Of a DNA stretch of 64,000 nt, positions 36,224 through 47,273 are shown one piece after another. Made by a program: the position numbers and the translations under genes. Position 1 is the first letter of the stretch. Every line of letters starts with the position of its first letter. The notes beneath the pieces were generated by a model, which made no database searches, was not told where the DNA came from, and saw nothing but the letters and a program-made list of their open reading frames with translations. Source of the stretch: Lotus japonicus. Lineage: Eukaryota > Streptophyta > Magnoliopsida > Fabales > Fabaceae. Location: assembly GCF_012489685.1 (NCBI RefSeq), contig NC_080041.1, positions 103,385,760 to 103,449,759 on the forward strand, in the 5' to 3' direction.

Positions 36224-36474
36224 TTATTGAATGTTTCAGATGCAAAAAATTCAAAGAGAAAAGAAACAACAAGCATATCTCCTATTTTGATTAGAAATCA
36301 AGCAATCTAAAGAATACATTGCAAAATAGCAGCATCACTGAAAATTTTACAGTCATTACATATAATGCACACTAAGTGGAACAAGAAGGTTTTGGCAGGA
36401 ACCTAACCTGTTTGTGACCACATACAAATCTTTGTTAAATAAAGAACAAGATTATTCTCGCCTATCTGCTATTA

Positions 36475-38511
36475 TCACCTCCTATGGGGATTTTGCAACA
36501 ACTTTGGAGACCCTTCAAAGAAATCCAAAAGATAGTTTTCCAAATCATCAGCACTGTACTTAAGGTGTTTGTCACTTATGTGACTACTATTTCTTCCAAC
36601 AAATGTCCTATAAGCTTGGATCACTTTGACAGATATAGAAATCCTCAAGTCTTCGCGAAGCTGAACATCAGGGATAAGCCAAGCTGTTTGGATCCTGTAC
36701 ACATCCTCAAAGCCAAGGTAGAAGCTTCTTAACTTCTCCTTAAGAAGGCTTTTCGAGACTGAACTCGTACCGGGAACATGAATTCCCTCATCTTTGAGAA
36801 AGTTGAGAATGGAAATCCAAGTAGACCTTTCATATTTCATTGCATGCTCCTGAAACTTCCAGTTGTGCTTTCTAATCCACCCATCTCCATATATGATCCT
36901 GAGCTCCGACCCTTTAACCTTTTCAGCCATGTAATGCAAGTTGTTCATTAAGAACAAGTGCTGCAAGGGAATTTCTTTGTATAACTTGGACTTGTCCTCA
37001 AGGTTGCATTCCAAGATTGAAGCAACTGATATGAAGTGGAGAGTCATTGAGGAAGCTCTATCTGGAGATCCCTGGCTTCTGCTATCTTCCTCTGTACCCG
37101 GGCTCATATCAGGTGATAGCGAAATCGCGTCATCATCTTCTTGATCCTTCAGAAGCAGGTTGAGTGTTTCACTGTAGTCGGTGAGAGTCCTAAGATAATT
37201 CATAACATACCTTGTCAAAGGATGTATTCCACCACCTACAAAAGGGGCTGTTGACGCATTCGATGCAATGGCATTTTCAAATTCAATGAATGTTGCCTTC
37301 ACGCAATCACCTAATCTCTTTAGAACCTCATGACATTCAATTTTCACTGAGGAACCAACCTCATCTGAGTACAAAACATCAATGTCTGGCATAAGATCTG
37401 CTAGAACTTCATACATGTCAAGGATACGGAACAATTTTTCAGGCTGGTGAGGGCCAATAGACATGGCTTCGCCGAAATTCAGAAGCTGCAAGATTGAAGG
37501 CTTGGATGCATTAACAAAACAAGCTTGACTCACAGGCTCACCCTCCCCGAAAATCTGTTCACTAAGCCACTTCTCACTTGCAAGATACACCCTGACAAAT
37601 ATTTTCACAGCCCAAATCCATCTTTTTATCTTTGAATTCAAAGGACCCCACTCCATTTTCAAGACATCCTCAATACTGAGCCTTTCCATTTCAAGAATGA
37701 AGAGGCACTCGTCTAATGCGTCGCCGCGGACAATGGTGTAAGCATGGGAACATTCCTGGACATAGTTAGAAGCAAACAGCAGGTTTGCAATGCACCTGAG
37801 ATCTGGGATCACAGCTGGATGAACTAAATCAATGACATGCTCCTCAGAGGCTCTGCTGACACTGTCTCTTCGTAGTGATTCCTCAAATGATTCATCACCT
37901 ATAGAGACAAAAGAGTTTCCATCAACAGCATCTTCCTCAATGGACCGAAAAGAGACATATTCCGGTTCAAAAGGTTGCCTGTTCAGGATAAGCAGGTTCC
38001 TGAACTCTTCTTCAAGCCTTGCCATAGCTGTTTGAAGAACACTATAAGCCTTCTGCATTAACTTGTATTCTTGGTCCTCTTTACTCAACTGCATACTCTC
38101 CAGCTTCTCGATCAACCTGCGCGCTTCATTAGCAGCATTCAGATATTCAGATGCTTCTTCAGGCCCCAAATCCCAAATCATGGCCTGATCTTCCTCCCAT
38201 CTCATTATTTTCTCCTGAATCTCACCAAGCCTTTGTTCAGCAGCACTAACACCCTCTTCCTCTTCTTCCTCTTCCTCCCCTTCGTCATCCTCGTCGATAT
38301 CATCGTTCTTTCGGCCTTGCTTCCTCTCCTCCTTCTCACTGTGCATGGTCATGGAGGACAACTGTGAGCCAAGATCTGCCAGAACTTTCTTGGCATCACT
38401 AGTAAGGTGCTTATTTGAACCTAATGCCTTCACAATATGCCTTGCTGCAGCAATCAAATTCTCCTCCCTTTCCAGCTCTGGAATCACATGCTCAGACTCC
38501 TCAAAAGCCAT
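36475..38511 (-). CDS. EXO70: Exocyst subunit EXO70 (EXO70E/F type)
   Basis: A single coding exon of 678 codons, starting at the ATG at 38511 in the context CCATGG (an upstream in-frame start at 38529 lacks support). The exocyst tethers secretory vesicles to the plasma membrane. Visible features: N-terminal rod segment (ENLIAAARHIVKALGSN), an acidic low-complexity insert near residues 78-92 (DDIDEDDEGE then poly-Glu), a coiled-coil region ending in ARLEEEFRNLL, and the Pfam Exo70 domain from ~300 to the C-terminus (LNFGEAMSIG, GGGIHPLTRYVMNYL, LHYMAEKVKGSEL, WIRKHNWKFQ, VIQAYRTFVGRN, ending FEGSPKLLQNPHRR). Absence of introns fits the EXO70 clades other than A. The neighbourhood (RIK and a GR-RBP) argues for EXO70E; sequence features would also allow EXO70F. 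No lesion is seen. Confidence 0.93.
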   Translation of the reverse strand: MAFEESEHVIPELEREENLIAAARHIVKALGSNKHLTSDAKKVLADLGSQLSSMTMHSEKEERKQGRKNDDIDEDDEGEEEEEEEEGVSAAEQRLGEIQEKIMRWEEDQAMIWDLGPEEASEYLNAANEARRLIEKLESMQLSKEDQEYKLMQKAYSVLQTAMARLEEEFRNLLILNRQPFEPEYVSFRSIEEDAVDGNSFVSIGDESFEESLRRDSVSRASEEHVIDLVHPAVIPDLRCIANLLFASNYVQECSHAYTIVRGDALDECLFILEMERLSIEDVLKMEWGPLNSKIKRWIWAVKIFVRVYLASEKWLSEQIFGEGEPVSQACFVNASKPSILQLLNFGEAMSIGPHQPEKLFRILDMYEVLADLMPDIDVLYSDEVGSSVKIECHEVLKRLGDCVKATFIEFENAIASNASTAPFVGGGIHPLTRYVMNYLRTLTDYSETLNLLLKDQEDDDAISLSPDMSPGTEEDSRSQGSPDRASSMTLHFISVASILECNLEDKSKLYKEIPLQHLFLMNNLHYMAEKVKGSELRIIYGDGWIRKHNWKFQEHAMKYERSTWISILNFLKDEGIHVPGTSSVSKSLLKEKLRSFYLGFEDVYRIQTAWLIPDVQLREDLRISISVKVIQAYRTFVGRNSSHISDKHLKYSADDLENYLLDFFEGSPKLLQNPHRR

Positions 38512-39120
38512 GGAGAAGAATAAGAACAATCACCAAAACCAATCCTTCACCTCCAAAATCAAGATCAAAACTTCCTTCTCTAGAAAACCCAATCAATAAA
38601 TCACACACCTACCCAGAACTTCAAATTACCAAAACAAGCTTAGCAGGACTCACCAACCCAATCCAAAAACAAAAGTACATATGGCTGAGCTGCATAAACC
38701 CAAAAAAAGCAAAAATCAGAAGAAAATAAAAATAAAAACACTCTTTTTTGTCATAGATGCTAAGCAAAACCGATTAAAGAAAGATCAATCATAAATAAAG
38801 CAACCCCAGAAGAAATTCACAGGAGCATAATAGCAAGCAGATGGAGGGCATGAAGTTGGCACATACCTCCTGGATATGATCAAGAACAGCCAAGAAAACT
38901 CTGAAGTGAAGTAGAAGAAGAAGCAGAACAAGGGTTGAACTGCAACTTCTGCAAGATCTGCAAAGGACAGTAGAAGCCAAAAAAGCACTGTACGGTGTAT
39001 TTTGACTTTTCTGTGCGCAGATAACGTTGTTGTGTTGTGTTGTTGGATGCAAATGAAATGAGAAATGAGGAAAAAGCAGAACCAGCTTTTTGGAGGTTTG
39101 AGAATGAAACAAGACAAATT
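38512..39120 (-). other. EXO70 5' leader with a probable intron
   Basis: A good donor GGAG|GTATGT (38866) and an acceptor TTTATGCAG (38690-38691) suggest a ~176-bp 5'-UTR intron. The sequence upstream of 38867 would be the first non-coding exon. Inferred from splice signals only. Confidence 0.45.
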
Positions 39121-39861
39121 TTGGAGTAAAATATATTAATTATAACAAACAATGATGTGGGTGTGGCTGCGATCTCTATGACTAATCTCACCCTCGTTTT
39201 ACTGTCTCCAACTTGCTACAAAAACTATGTTTTAAAATATCTAATATTTTAGTACAGTTCCTTGTGCACCAATCAATCTTCAAATGTAGTATCAAACTGA
39301 ATTAAACAGTCCAAGTCAAGAGTACCAATAGATGATTAGTTAAAATGATACATTTTTTATTCTTCTTAAATAATGTCTCAGATTGTAATCTTATTGATGG
39401 AAAAAATCTCAATTAGAAGAGTTAATTTCACTGTGATAAAGAATACTTGTAATCAGTAATCACAGAAAAATCAAAGTCAAGTATCACGTTTACCATTTTT
39501 TATTCTCCTTAAGCCATATTTCATGTTCGAGTCTTGTTGATTGAAAAAATTCTTATTAAAAAAGTTAGCTCCATTATAATATGAATAATTCACGGTTAAA
39601 ATCGAATTTTCTATGTAAGAAAAAAAAACTCAAAGTCAAGTGTCACATTGGTTCACTATTAAAAAGTTGGGAAATGAAAAAATAGTACCTATCCATCCAT
39701 TTAGTTCCAATCAACTTACGTAATTGATTATTTTAAAAAAAAAACTTGCGTAATTGGCTGATTTCTCTTCCAATTTAAACTTAAATTCATTTGTTTAACT
39801 CGAGAAAATTTAATTCTTGAGGAATTCTTATTGACTCATATTTCTACCAATTCTCTCTAGG
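39121..39861. other. Intergenic, nothing recognised
   Basis: AT-rich; two diverged copies of a ~110-bp segment (TTAAAATGATACATTTTTTATTCTTC... and ...ACCATTTTTTATTCTCCTTAAG...) at about 39340 and 39490, both followed by GATTGAAAAAAT-type words. No gene. Confidence 0.4.
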
Positions 39862-40436
39862 TCAGATCTATTATGAGTAAGTCCTACACTGGAACATAAG
39901 GATAATATTAAGTACTTTATAATGAGATGATCCATACACCTAATATTTTAAGGTTTTGGGTGAAGATGTGGTGTCAAATTTGTTTGTGGTTTACTCTTTA
40001 ATGCCTAATGTAGATGATTCATCATAGTTTAAATCATCTCCTTTTAGGCCTAACAGTGGTATCAGAGACGATGGTTATTTGACCATGGTGACCGACTCCT
40101 TGTGTCGAAAGTCTTCCTAGCAATGTTGTGATCAGGCGATGAGTCTTGGTAATCAACCTTACGACAGTGAAAGTATTAGGAGGCCCAACATTTGAAGGCT
40201 TTCACTTTCGTTTGAGATAGACTCACTTGAAAGGGAGATTGTTGTGATATCAAGTGTGAGTAAGTCTCACATTGCAAGATAACGATAATTTTGAGCACTT
40301 TATAAGTGAGAGGTCTCATACGCCTAATACCTTAAGATTTTTGGTGAAGATGTGGTGTTCAATCCATTTATGGTTTTCTCTTTAATCCAATGTGCATGGG
40401 TGATCCCTTAATTTAATTCATCTCCTTTTAGGCCCA
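39862..40436 (+). mobile_element. TRIM-like small LTR element
   Basis: Two diverged ~190-bp direct repeats (about 39862-40055 and 40240-40436) share GAGTAAGTC, ATAACGATAATT-like, CTTTATAA, GAAGATGTGGTGTC and CATCTCCTTTTAGGCC. Directly after the first copy is TGGTATCAGAG (40057), a tRNA-Met primer-binding site. Before the second copy is a purine-rich GAAAGGGAGA. The internal region is under 200 bp and non-coding. This is the plan of a terminal-repeat retrotransposon in miniature. The LTRs have diverged clearly, so it is old. Confidence 0.7.
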
Positions 40437-40449
40437 AGAGGATCCATCC

Positions 40450-40751
40450 AACATGTTGATTGTTTACTTAGTAATCAATGAAGAGGTAGTAGTAAGTGTT
40501 GTATTCGTCAGAGACACACATGAGGGGCAAAAGCCGGTGTACTTTGTTAGTAAAGTCTTCCAAGGGCCAGAAGTCAAGTGTCAAAAGCTTAAAAAGACAG
40601 TTTTCACTCTAATTATAAACAGCAAAGATACTGAAACAATAATGCTTCCAAGCTCACAAAATCACAGTCTGCATAGATTTGCCACTCAGGCAAGTAATAC
40701 ATAAGTCCGAGTTAGACAACAAGGTGATTAGCTTTGGTCACAAAGGTGATC
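40450..40751 (+). pseudogene. Ty3/gypsy RNase H relic
   Basis: A plus-strand frame contains LVINEEVVVSVVFVRD, QKPVYFVSKVFQGPE and a frame-shifted CIDLPLRQ, recalling the RNase H region of Tat/Ogre-type gypsy elements (YLAVSE..VSAVLVR..QKPVYYVSK..L). It is interrupted by stops and frame changes and cut off where the LINE begins at 40763. Confidence 0.55.
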
Positions 40752-40762
40752 AAGAGTGACTG

Positions 40763-42347
40763 GAGTAGGGGAAGGTGGCCAAAGGGAAGTAATGCATCAT
40801 TCATTGCATTGATTCCGAAGGTAAATTCTCCTCTTAGCTTAAATGATTTTCGACCTATATCTTTAATTGGGTGTATGTATAAGTTGGTTTCAAAGCTGTT
40901 GGCATTAAGGTTGGCGAAGGTGTTACCGAAGGTTATCAGTAACAATCAGTTTGCTTTTCTTGGAGGTCGGAATATGCTTGATAGCGTGGTAGTGGTAAAT
41001 GAAGTACTCCATGGAGCAAAGAAACTAAAGAAACCAACACTGCTCTTTAAAGTCGATTATGAGAAGGCGTATGATTCGGTAAGGTGGAATTTTTTAGAAT
41101 ATATGATGGGGAGATTGAAGTTTAGTAAAAAATGGATTAACTGGATAATGAGTTGTATCCAATCGGCTTCGGTCTCTGTGCTAGTGAATGGGAGCCCATG
41201 TCAGGAGTTCACTATGAGTAAAGGCCTCCGCCAGGGCGATCCCCTCGCTCCATTTTTATTCCTGATTGTGGCTGAGGGTCTCAATAGATTTTTTTCACAG
41301 GCAGTGAGCTTGGGCAGATTTAAGGAGTTCAGTTTTGGAGGAAATTCATGTATTAATATTTCTATGCTTCAGTTTGCAGACGATACTGTATTTGTAGGAG
41401 AGGCAATACTGCAGAATGTGCAAATTATTAAATGTATCTTGCGTTGCTTTGAGCTTATTTCTGGGCTAAAGGTAAATTTTCATAAGAGTAAGATAGCCGG
41501 AGTGGCAGTTGATCGGGATTGCCTAGGGAGGTTTGCTTCTATTCTTCATTGTAAATTAATGACTATTCCCTTTGTGTACCTGGGAATACCTGTCGGAGGC
41601 AGATTGAGGAGCTTGGCTTCATGGGAACCGGTTATTAAAAAGATGAGAGGGAGGCTTTCATCATGGAAACAGAAGCATATATCCTTTGGAGGTAGGGTAT
41701 GTCTCATTCAGAGTGTATTATCCGCACTACCGTTATTTTTCTTATCATTCTTTAAAATTCCGGTTGGTGTGCTTGAGATATGTACTGGCATTATGAGACG
41801 GTTCCTTTGGGGGGGAGTTGATGCGGAACATAAAATAAATTGGGTTAAATGGTCGGAGGTGTGTAAACCAAAGGATCATGGGGGGCTTGGCATCAAGGAT
41901 TGGAGACTGTTTAACATGGCTTTGTTAGGAAAATGGAAATGGCGGTTCTTGACGGAGCCAGATGCTTTATGGTGTCGTGTGGTTAAGGCCAACAGTAGTA
42001 CTTGTGGTGAATCCATGTGGTGCAAGGAGATTCAAGCGATTACTGTGGAAGGTGGCTGGCCTTGGTTCCAAGATAGTTTACACAAAACTGTGTGTGAAGG
42101 GAATGAAACAAAATTTTGGGATGAAAATTGGCTTGGTTCAGGAAGCCTGCAGTCCCGTTTTAAACGCTTGTACAATTTATCTTGTCAAAAGCGTGAATAT
42201 GTAAGCAACATGGGTCATTGGGACAATGGGGAGTGGCTATGGACATTCCGGTGGAGGAGGGCATTGCAAGGCCGGGAGATAGCTTGGTTGGCAGAATTAG
42301 TGGAGATAATTCGTGGTGCACGGTTGGTAGCAGAAAAGAAGGATAGG
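40763..42347 (+). pseudogene. LINE ORF2, reverse transcriptase part
   Basis: Open for ~528 codons without a start of its own: NASFIALIPKV, FRPISLIGCMYKLVSKLLALRL, VDYEKAYDSVRW, SKGLRQGDPLAPFLFLI, the catalytic LQFADDTVF, and the downstream LGIPVGGR and FGGRVCLIQSVLSALP motifs. The endonuclease and finger regions are missing because of 5' truncation. The frame is entered by flanking DNA at its 5' end and by the copia LTR at its 3' end, where it stops at once. It continues in phase at 47503. Confidence 0.92.
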
Positions 42348-42571
42348 TGTTGAATAAGATAGTGTTAGCTTACCACCTTAGGTAGTTAACCATGGTTAGC
42401 TCTACTATGGTTAGTTTAGTTTGTTAGATATCTGGTTAAGTTGTTAACCGGTTAGTTAGAGTTTGCTTAACAACTCTCTTAGTATAAAGCTTGTAATAAC
42501 AGTAGATTTTATATTCATTCAATACATTCTCAGTTTTCTCTGCAATCAATCAAGAAACTTCCGCTTTGTTA
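42348..42571 (+). repeat. 5' LTR of the copia element
   Basis: 224 bp, TGTTGAATAAG ... GCTTTGTTA, which I see as identical to 47274-47497. The 3' dinucleotide is TA instead of the usual CA. TGGTATCAGAGC (primer-binding site) follows directly at 42572. Confidence 0.95.
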
Positions 42572-43728
42572 TGGTATCAGAGCTCTCTTAGAGAGAGCTC
42601 TGCTGCGCGCTCCCATGGCGGCGATCGCGACGCCATACCCGTTCTCTGTGCAAGATGCACAAACCGCCTCACACGCTCTCTACATCCATCCCAACGAGAG
42701 CCCTTCTACCGTTCTGGTTTCTCCTCCACTTTCAGATGGAAACTACCACAACTGGGCTCGTGCAATGAAGATGAGTCTGATGACGAAGAACAAGCTGGGA
42801 TTCGTCGACGGCACGATCGGAGAACCGCCGCAGGATCATCCCGTTCTTCCCTACTGGCAGCGTTGCAACATGATGGTGTTAAGCTGGCTCATCAAATCGA
42901 TGAACGTGGAGATTGCCCAATCGATTCTATGGCGTGACAAAGCTGCAGATGTGTGGAAAGAACTCAGAGAACGATTTTCACAAGCAGATCTATTTCGGAT
43001 TTCAGAATTACAAGAAGAAATCTTCAGCATAAAGCAAGGTGATTCTTCTGTTTCCAAGTTTTACACAAGCATGAAGACTCTTTGGGATGAATTAGACATA
43101 CTCAATCCTCTACCCATTTGTACCTGTAACCCTGTTTGTGCGTGTGGTGCGATCACGAAAATTGCTGAAGAAAGGAACAAGAATCAAGTGGTGAGGTTCC
43201 TTCGAGGGTTGAATGATCAATTTTCGGGTGTTCGTTCCCAATTGATGCTTCTAGATAATTTGCCTAATGTGAATAGGGTCTTTGCTATGATAGCTCAACA
43301 AGAGCGACAATTTTCGTCTGAAAATGTTTCTGGCTCGAAGGCTCTGTTAGCCTCAAGAGAACATGGTGGTAACGATTCCAGGGGGGTACAGGGTCAAGGC
43401 CAATCTTGTGGTCAATCTTCTGGTTATGGAGGGAGCAAGTATAACTCCAAGAAATGTTCCTACTGTGGCAAGATGGGTCACACAGTTGAGGAATGCTACA
43501 AGAAGCATGGATTTCCTCCGGGTTTCAAGTTCAAGAATCCAAAGTATGCCAGCAAATCAGCCAATCTGGTTCAGACAGATGGAGATCATCAAGATGATGA
43601 TGATCAAGAGGGCAAGGATGCTGGAAATACTCGTTTTGGGTTCACTGCAGACCAGTATCAGAATTTGCTTGCTTTGCTACCAACACAAGATCAGAAGGAG
43701 TCAAGAACAGCAAGTGTGAATTCATGCA

Positions 43729-43805
43729 CACAAGTAATTCCAACTCATAATGGTAATTTTCTCAATCCTATATGGGTCTTGGACACTGGAGCCACAGATC
43801 ATATT
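43729..43805 (+). repeat. 77-bp duplication, left copy
   Basis: The segment CACAAGTAATTCC...GATCATATT recurs at 44043-44119 with two mismatches. The copies flank the TRIM directly. Encodes the protease active-site region. Confidence 0.88.
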
Positions 43806-44042
43806 AGAAATTGGGAGGCCTATACTCAACCACAAAAGCTAGCTCAAGAGTTGAGGTTTGCACAACCCTTATAAACACTTGATTGGCCTTATCTCTAGCC
43901 AATGTGGGACTTCTAACACACCCCCTCACGTCCAGGATTGAACAGACTGGAACGTGGGAACAACAACGGGTGGCCCAAATATGGGAGGTCTCCACACAAC
44001 AAATGGATCTAGGATAGGCTCTGATACCATATTAGAAATTGG
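43802..44042 (-). mobile_element. TRIM remnant inside the copia element
   Basis: On the minus strand: 13 bp of an LTR end (CCAATTTCTAATA), primer-binding site TGGTATCAGAGCC (44017-44029), ~100 bp of non-coding internal sequence, polypurine GAGGGGGTG, then a complete ~117-bp LTR (43802-43918) from TGTTAGAAG to CCAATTTCTAATA. This is the plan of a TRIM whose 5' LTR is almost all lost. No coding capacity. Confidence 0.8.
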
Positions 44043-44119
44043 CACAAGTAATTCCAACTCATAATGGTAATTTTCTCAATCCTATCTGGGTCTTGGACAC
44101 TGGAGCCACATATCATATT
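44043..44119 (+). repeat. 77-bp duplication, right copy
   Basis: Second copy of the protease segment; differs from 43729-43805 at two positions, one changing DTGATDH to DTGATYH. Confidence 0.88.
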
Positions 44120-47100
44120 TGCAACAAGCTTGAAGCTTTCAGTTCATACAGACATGTTCCCCCTGTGAAAGTTTCTCTGCCAAATCGTGTCATTGTTCCT
44201 GCCACCATCAAAGGGACTATAAAAATTACACCTTTCTTTGAGCTACACAATGTGTTGTATTTACCTAGCTTTGAATTCAATCTCATTTCTGTTCATAAGT
44301 TAGTTAAATGCCTGAAGTATAAACTGACTTTTGAAGATGATGATTGTATTATACAGGATTCCATTGCTTACAAGAGGATTGGCACAGCTAGAGCAGTCAA
44401 AGGCCTATATCTACTCATGAAAGGAAATCCCAGGTCTTCTACCAAAGCCATTTGTAACTCTGTTTCAGTTCCGGAATCTATTGTTGATAATACAAACTTA
44501 GCTTGTAATTTCATACCTAGTATGCATAACCTTTGGCATTTTAGGCTAGGCCATCCATCTTTTGTAAAAGGGCAGTCCATTAGAGACCTATTTCCTTACA
44601 TTGAGTGTAATAAAGAGCAAGTTTGTGACATTTGTCCTCTTGCAAAGCAAAGAAAATTGAGTTTTCCTTTGAGTAATTCTTGTTCTTCAGCTATTTTTCA
44701 ATTGGTTCATGCTGATATTTGGGGTCCTGTGTCTACTGTTTCACTTAATGGTTTTTCTTACTTTCTCACAATAGTTGATGATTTTACTAGACATACTTGG
44801 GTTTATCTGCTTAAATCCAAAGCAGAGGTGAGACCTCTTATTCAAGATTTTTGTGTTCTAGTAGAAAATCAGTTTGCCACTACCATTAAAACCATAAGAA
44901 GTGACAATGGTAAAGAATTTGATATTCCTCAGTTTTATGCTTCAAAAGGAATCACACATCAAACTAGTTGTGTGGAAACCCCTCAACAAAATTCTATTGT
45001 TGAGAGGAAACACCAACATATCCTGAATGTGGCTCGAGCTTTACTTTTCCAAGCCAGCCTACCTACTTCTTTCTGGACCTATGCTATAGCACATGCTGTG
45101 TTTTTAATAAACAGGTTGCCTACACCAGTGTTGGGACATAAGTGCCCTTACCAACTTTTGTACCAAGAGCTACCTGACTTGTCCCATCTCAAAGTCTTTG
45201 GATCCCTTTGTTTTGTCTCCACACTTACAAGTCATAGGACTAAGTTTGATCCTAGAGTTAAAAAGTGTATCTTTCTTGGATATAAAGCGGGTACCAAAGG
45301 GTATGTGGTCTATGATCTAGGAACTAGAGCCATCTCAGTTTCTAGGAATGTTGTCTTTCATGAAAATGTATTTCCATACAAAATATCAGCATCATCTTCT
45401 CTTGAGAGTACCACTGATAGTACTTTGCCTTTACCTAATTTTTCATCAAAAGAGCCATTTGATTATTCACCCATTGTTTCACCCGAGACACCTATAGTAC
45501 AACCAGTGCCAGCTAGTTTGGCTCCAGCACAAGGTGTTATCCAGCAAACATCACATCGAACCAGGAAACCACCTTCTTATCTCCAGGACTACCATTGCAA
45601 TTTGGCTGTCTCTACTGCTGTGCCAGACACTACAAGCAAGGGTAATCCTTATCCTCTCTCTAGTGTTATTTCTTATGAGCATTTGGGTTCAAATTATCAA
45701 ACCTTTGTTATGAACATTACTACTGCTGTTGAACCTACACATTACTTTGAGGCTGTTAAACACGAATGCTGGCGAAAAGCCAGTGATCAAGAGCTGGAAG
45801 CACTAGAGAGAAATAACACATGGATTTTGGTAGACAAACCTCATGACAAGGTTCCCATTGGATGCAAATGGGTTTACAAAATCAAGCACAAGCAAGATGG
45901 TTCAATAGAGAGGTATAAAGCTCGGTTGGTGGTCAAAGGCTATACCCAGATTGAAGGGATCGATTTCATGGACACCTTTTCACCAGTAGCAAAAATGACT
46001 ACACTCAGAGTGCTTGTAGCATTGGCTTCTTCTCAGAACTGGTTCTTACATCAATTGGATGTAGATAATGCATTCCTTCATGCCACTTTAGATGAGGAAA
46101 TCTATATGTCACTTCCACAAGGGTTGTCCTGTTCTAAGCCTAATCAAGTGTGTTTGCTCCAGAAATCTCTGTATGGACTCAAGCAAGCAAGCAGACAATG
46201 GTTCTCTACACTTAGTAAAGCCATTCAACAGCTAGGATTCCAGCAAAGTGCAGCAGATCATACACTCTTTGTTAAGAAGACTTCATCTTCATTCACAGCT
46301 CTTCTTCTATATGTGGATGATGTCCTATTGACAGGCAATGATATGACTGAGATTGTGTCAGTGAAACAATCACTTCATGCTCAGTTTAGGATCAAAGATA
46401 TAGGAGAAGCCAAGTTCTTCTTAGGATTGGAGATTGCCAGATCTACTGCTGGGATTGTTCTAAATCAGAGAAAGTACACTTTGGAACTCATTTCAGATTC
46501 TGGTTTGCTGGGTTGCAAACCTGCTTCTACTCCAATGGATCACTCTCATAAGCTTGGAGTATCTACAGGAAAACCACTTGATGACATTGGTTCTTATAGA
46601 AGGCTCATTGGCAGGTTACTTTATCTCACAACTACAAGGCCTGACATAGCCTTTGTTGTTAATCAACTCAGTCAGTTTTTATCTTCTCCTACAGACCTTC
46701 ATGAGGCAGCAGCTCACATAGTACTGAGATACCTCAAAGGTACTCCAGGTTGTGGTCTTTTCTATCCAGCTACATCTTCCACTACCTTAACTGCATTTAG
46801 TGACTCTGATTGGGCTGGTTGTGTGGATACACGAAAGTCTATCACTGGCTATTGTGTGTTTCTTGGTAGTGCACTGATTTCATGGAAGTCAAAGAAGCAG
46901 ACAACCACATCTCATTCGTCTTGTGAAGCAGAATATCGGGCCATGGCAGCAACAGTGTGTGAGATACAATGGCTCAATTACCTTCTTCGTGATCTAGAAG
47001 TTTCTCATTCTACTCCTGTATCAATGTATTGTGATAATCAGTCAGCTATGCACATTGCTCACAACCCAAGTTATCACGAAAGGACCAAGCATATTGAGCT

Positions 47101-47273
47101 CGACTGTCACATAGTCCGTGAGAAGCTTCAACAAGGACTCATTCATCTTCTACCAGTGTCTTCCTCTTTGCAAATTGCTGACATTCTTACAAAACCTTTG
47201 ACCCTTGCCCCATTCCATAGTATCTACTCCAAACTGGGGATGCATAACATCCATTCTCCAGTTTGAGGGGGGC

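Larger units (their letters stand above)
42615..47266 (+). pseudogene. Copia gag-pol, broken by a TRIM in the protease region
   Basis: ATG at 42615 opens gag: the GNYHNWARAMKMSL region, then a CCHC knuckle (CSYCGKMGHTVEEC) and an acidic linker. The protease motif DTGATDH appears at about 43781-43801, where a TRIM begins and the frame runs to a stop at 43874. After the TRIM the region restarts with a second protease copy (DTGATYH) and a continuous ~1075-codon pol frame ending at 47266: integrase (HFRLGHPS, DIWGP, SDNGKEF, ERKHQHI), RT (CKWVYKIK, LDVDNAFLH, LLYVDDVLLTG), RNase H (SDWAGCVDTRKS, WKSKKQTTTSHSSCEAEY, DNQSAMHIA). The 314-bp shift is not a multiple of three, so gag and pol are out of frame. 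Apart from this the pol frame shows no stop. Confidence 0.92.

Noticed and set aside
38511..38529. Upstream start of EXO70 at 38529
   Set aside because: The ATG at 38511 has the better context (CCATGG) and gives the expected family N-terminus; the six extra residues look like leader sequence.
42566..42937. 123-codon frame overlapping the copia gag start
   Set aside because: Out of phase with gag, which has clear family motifs and its own ATG at 42615.
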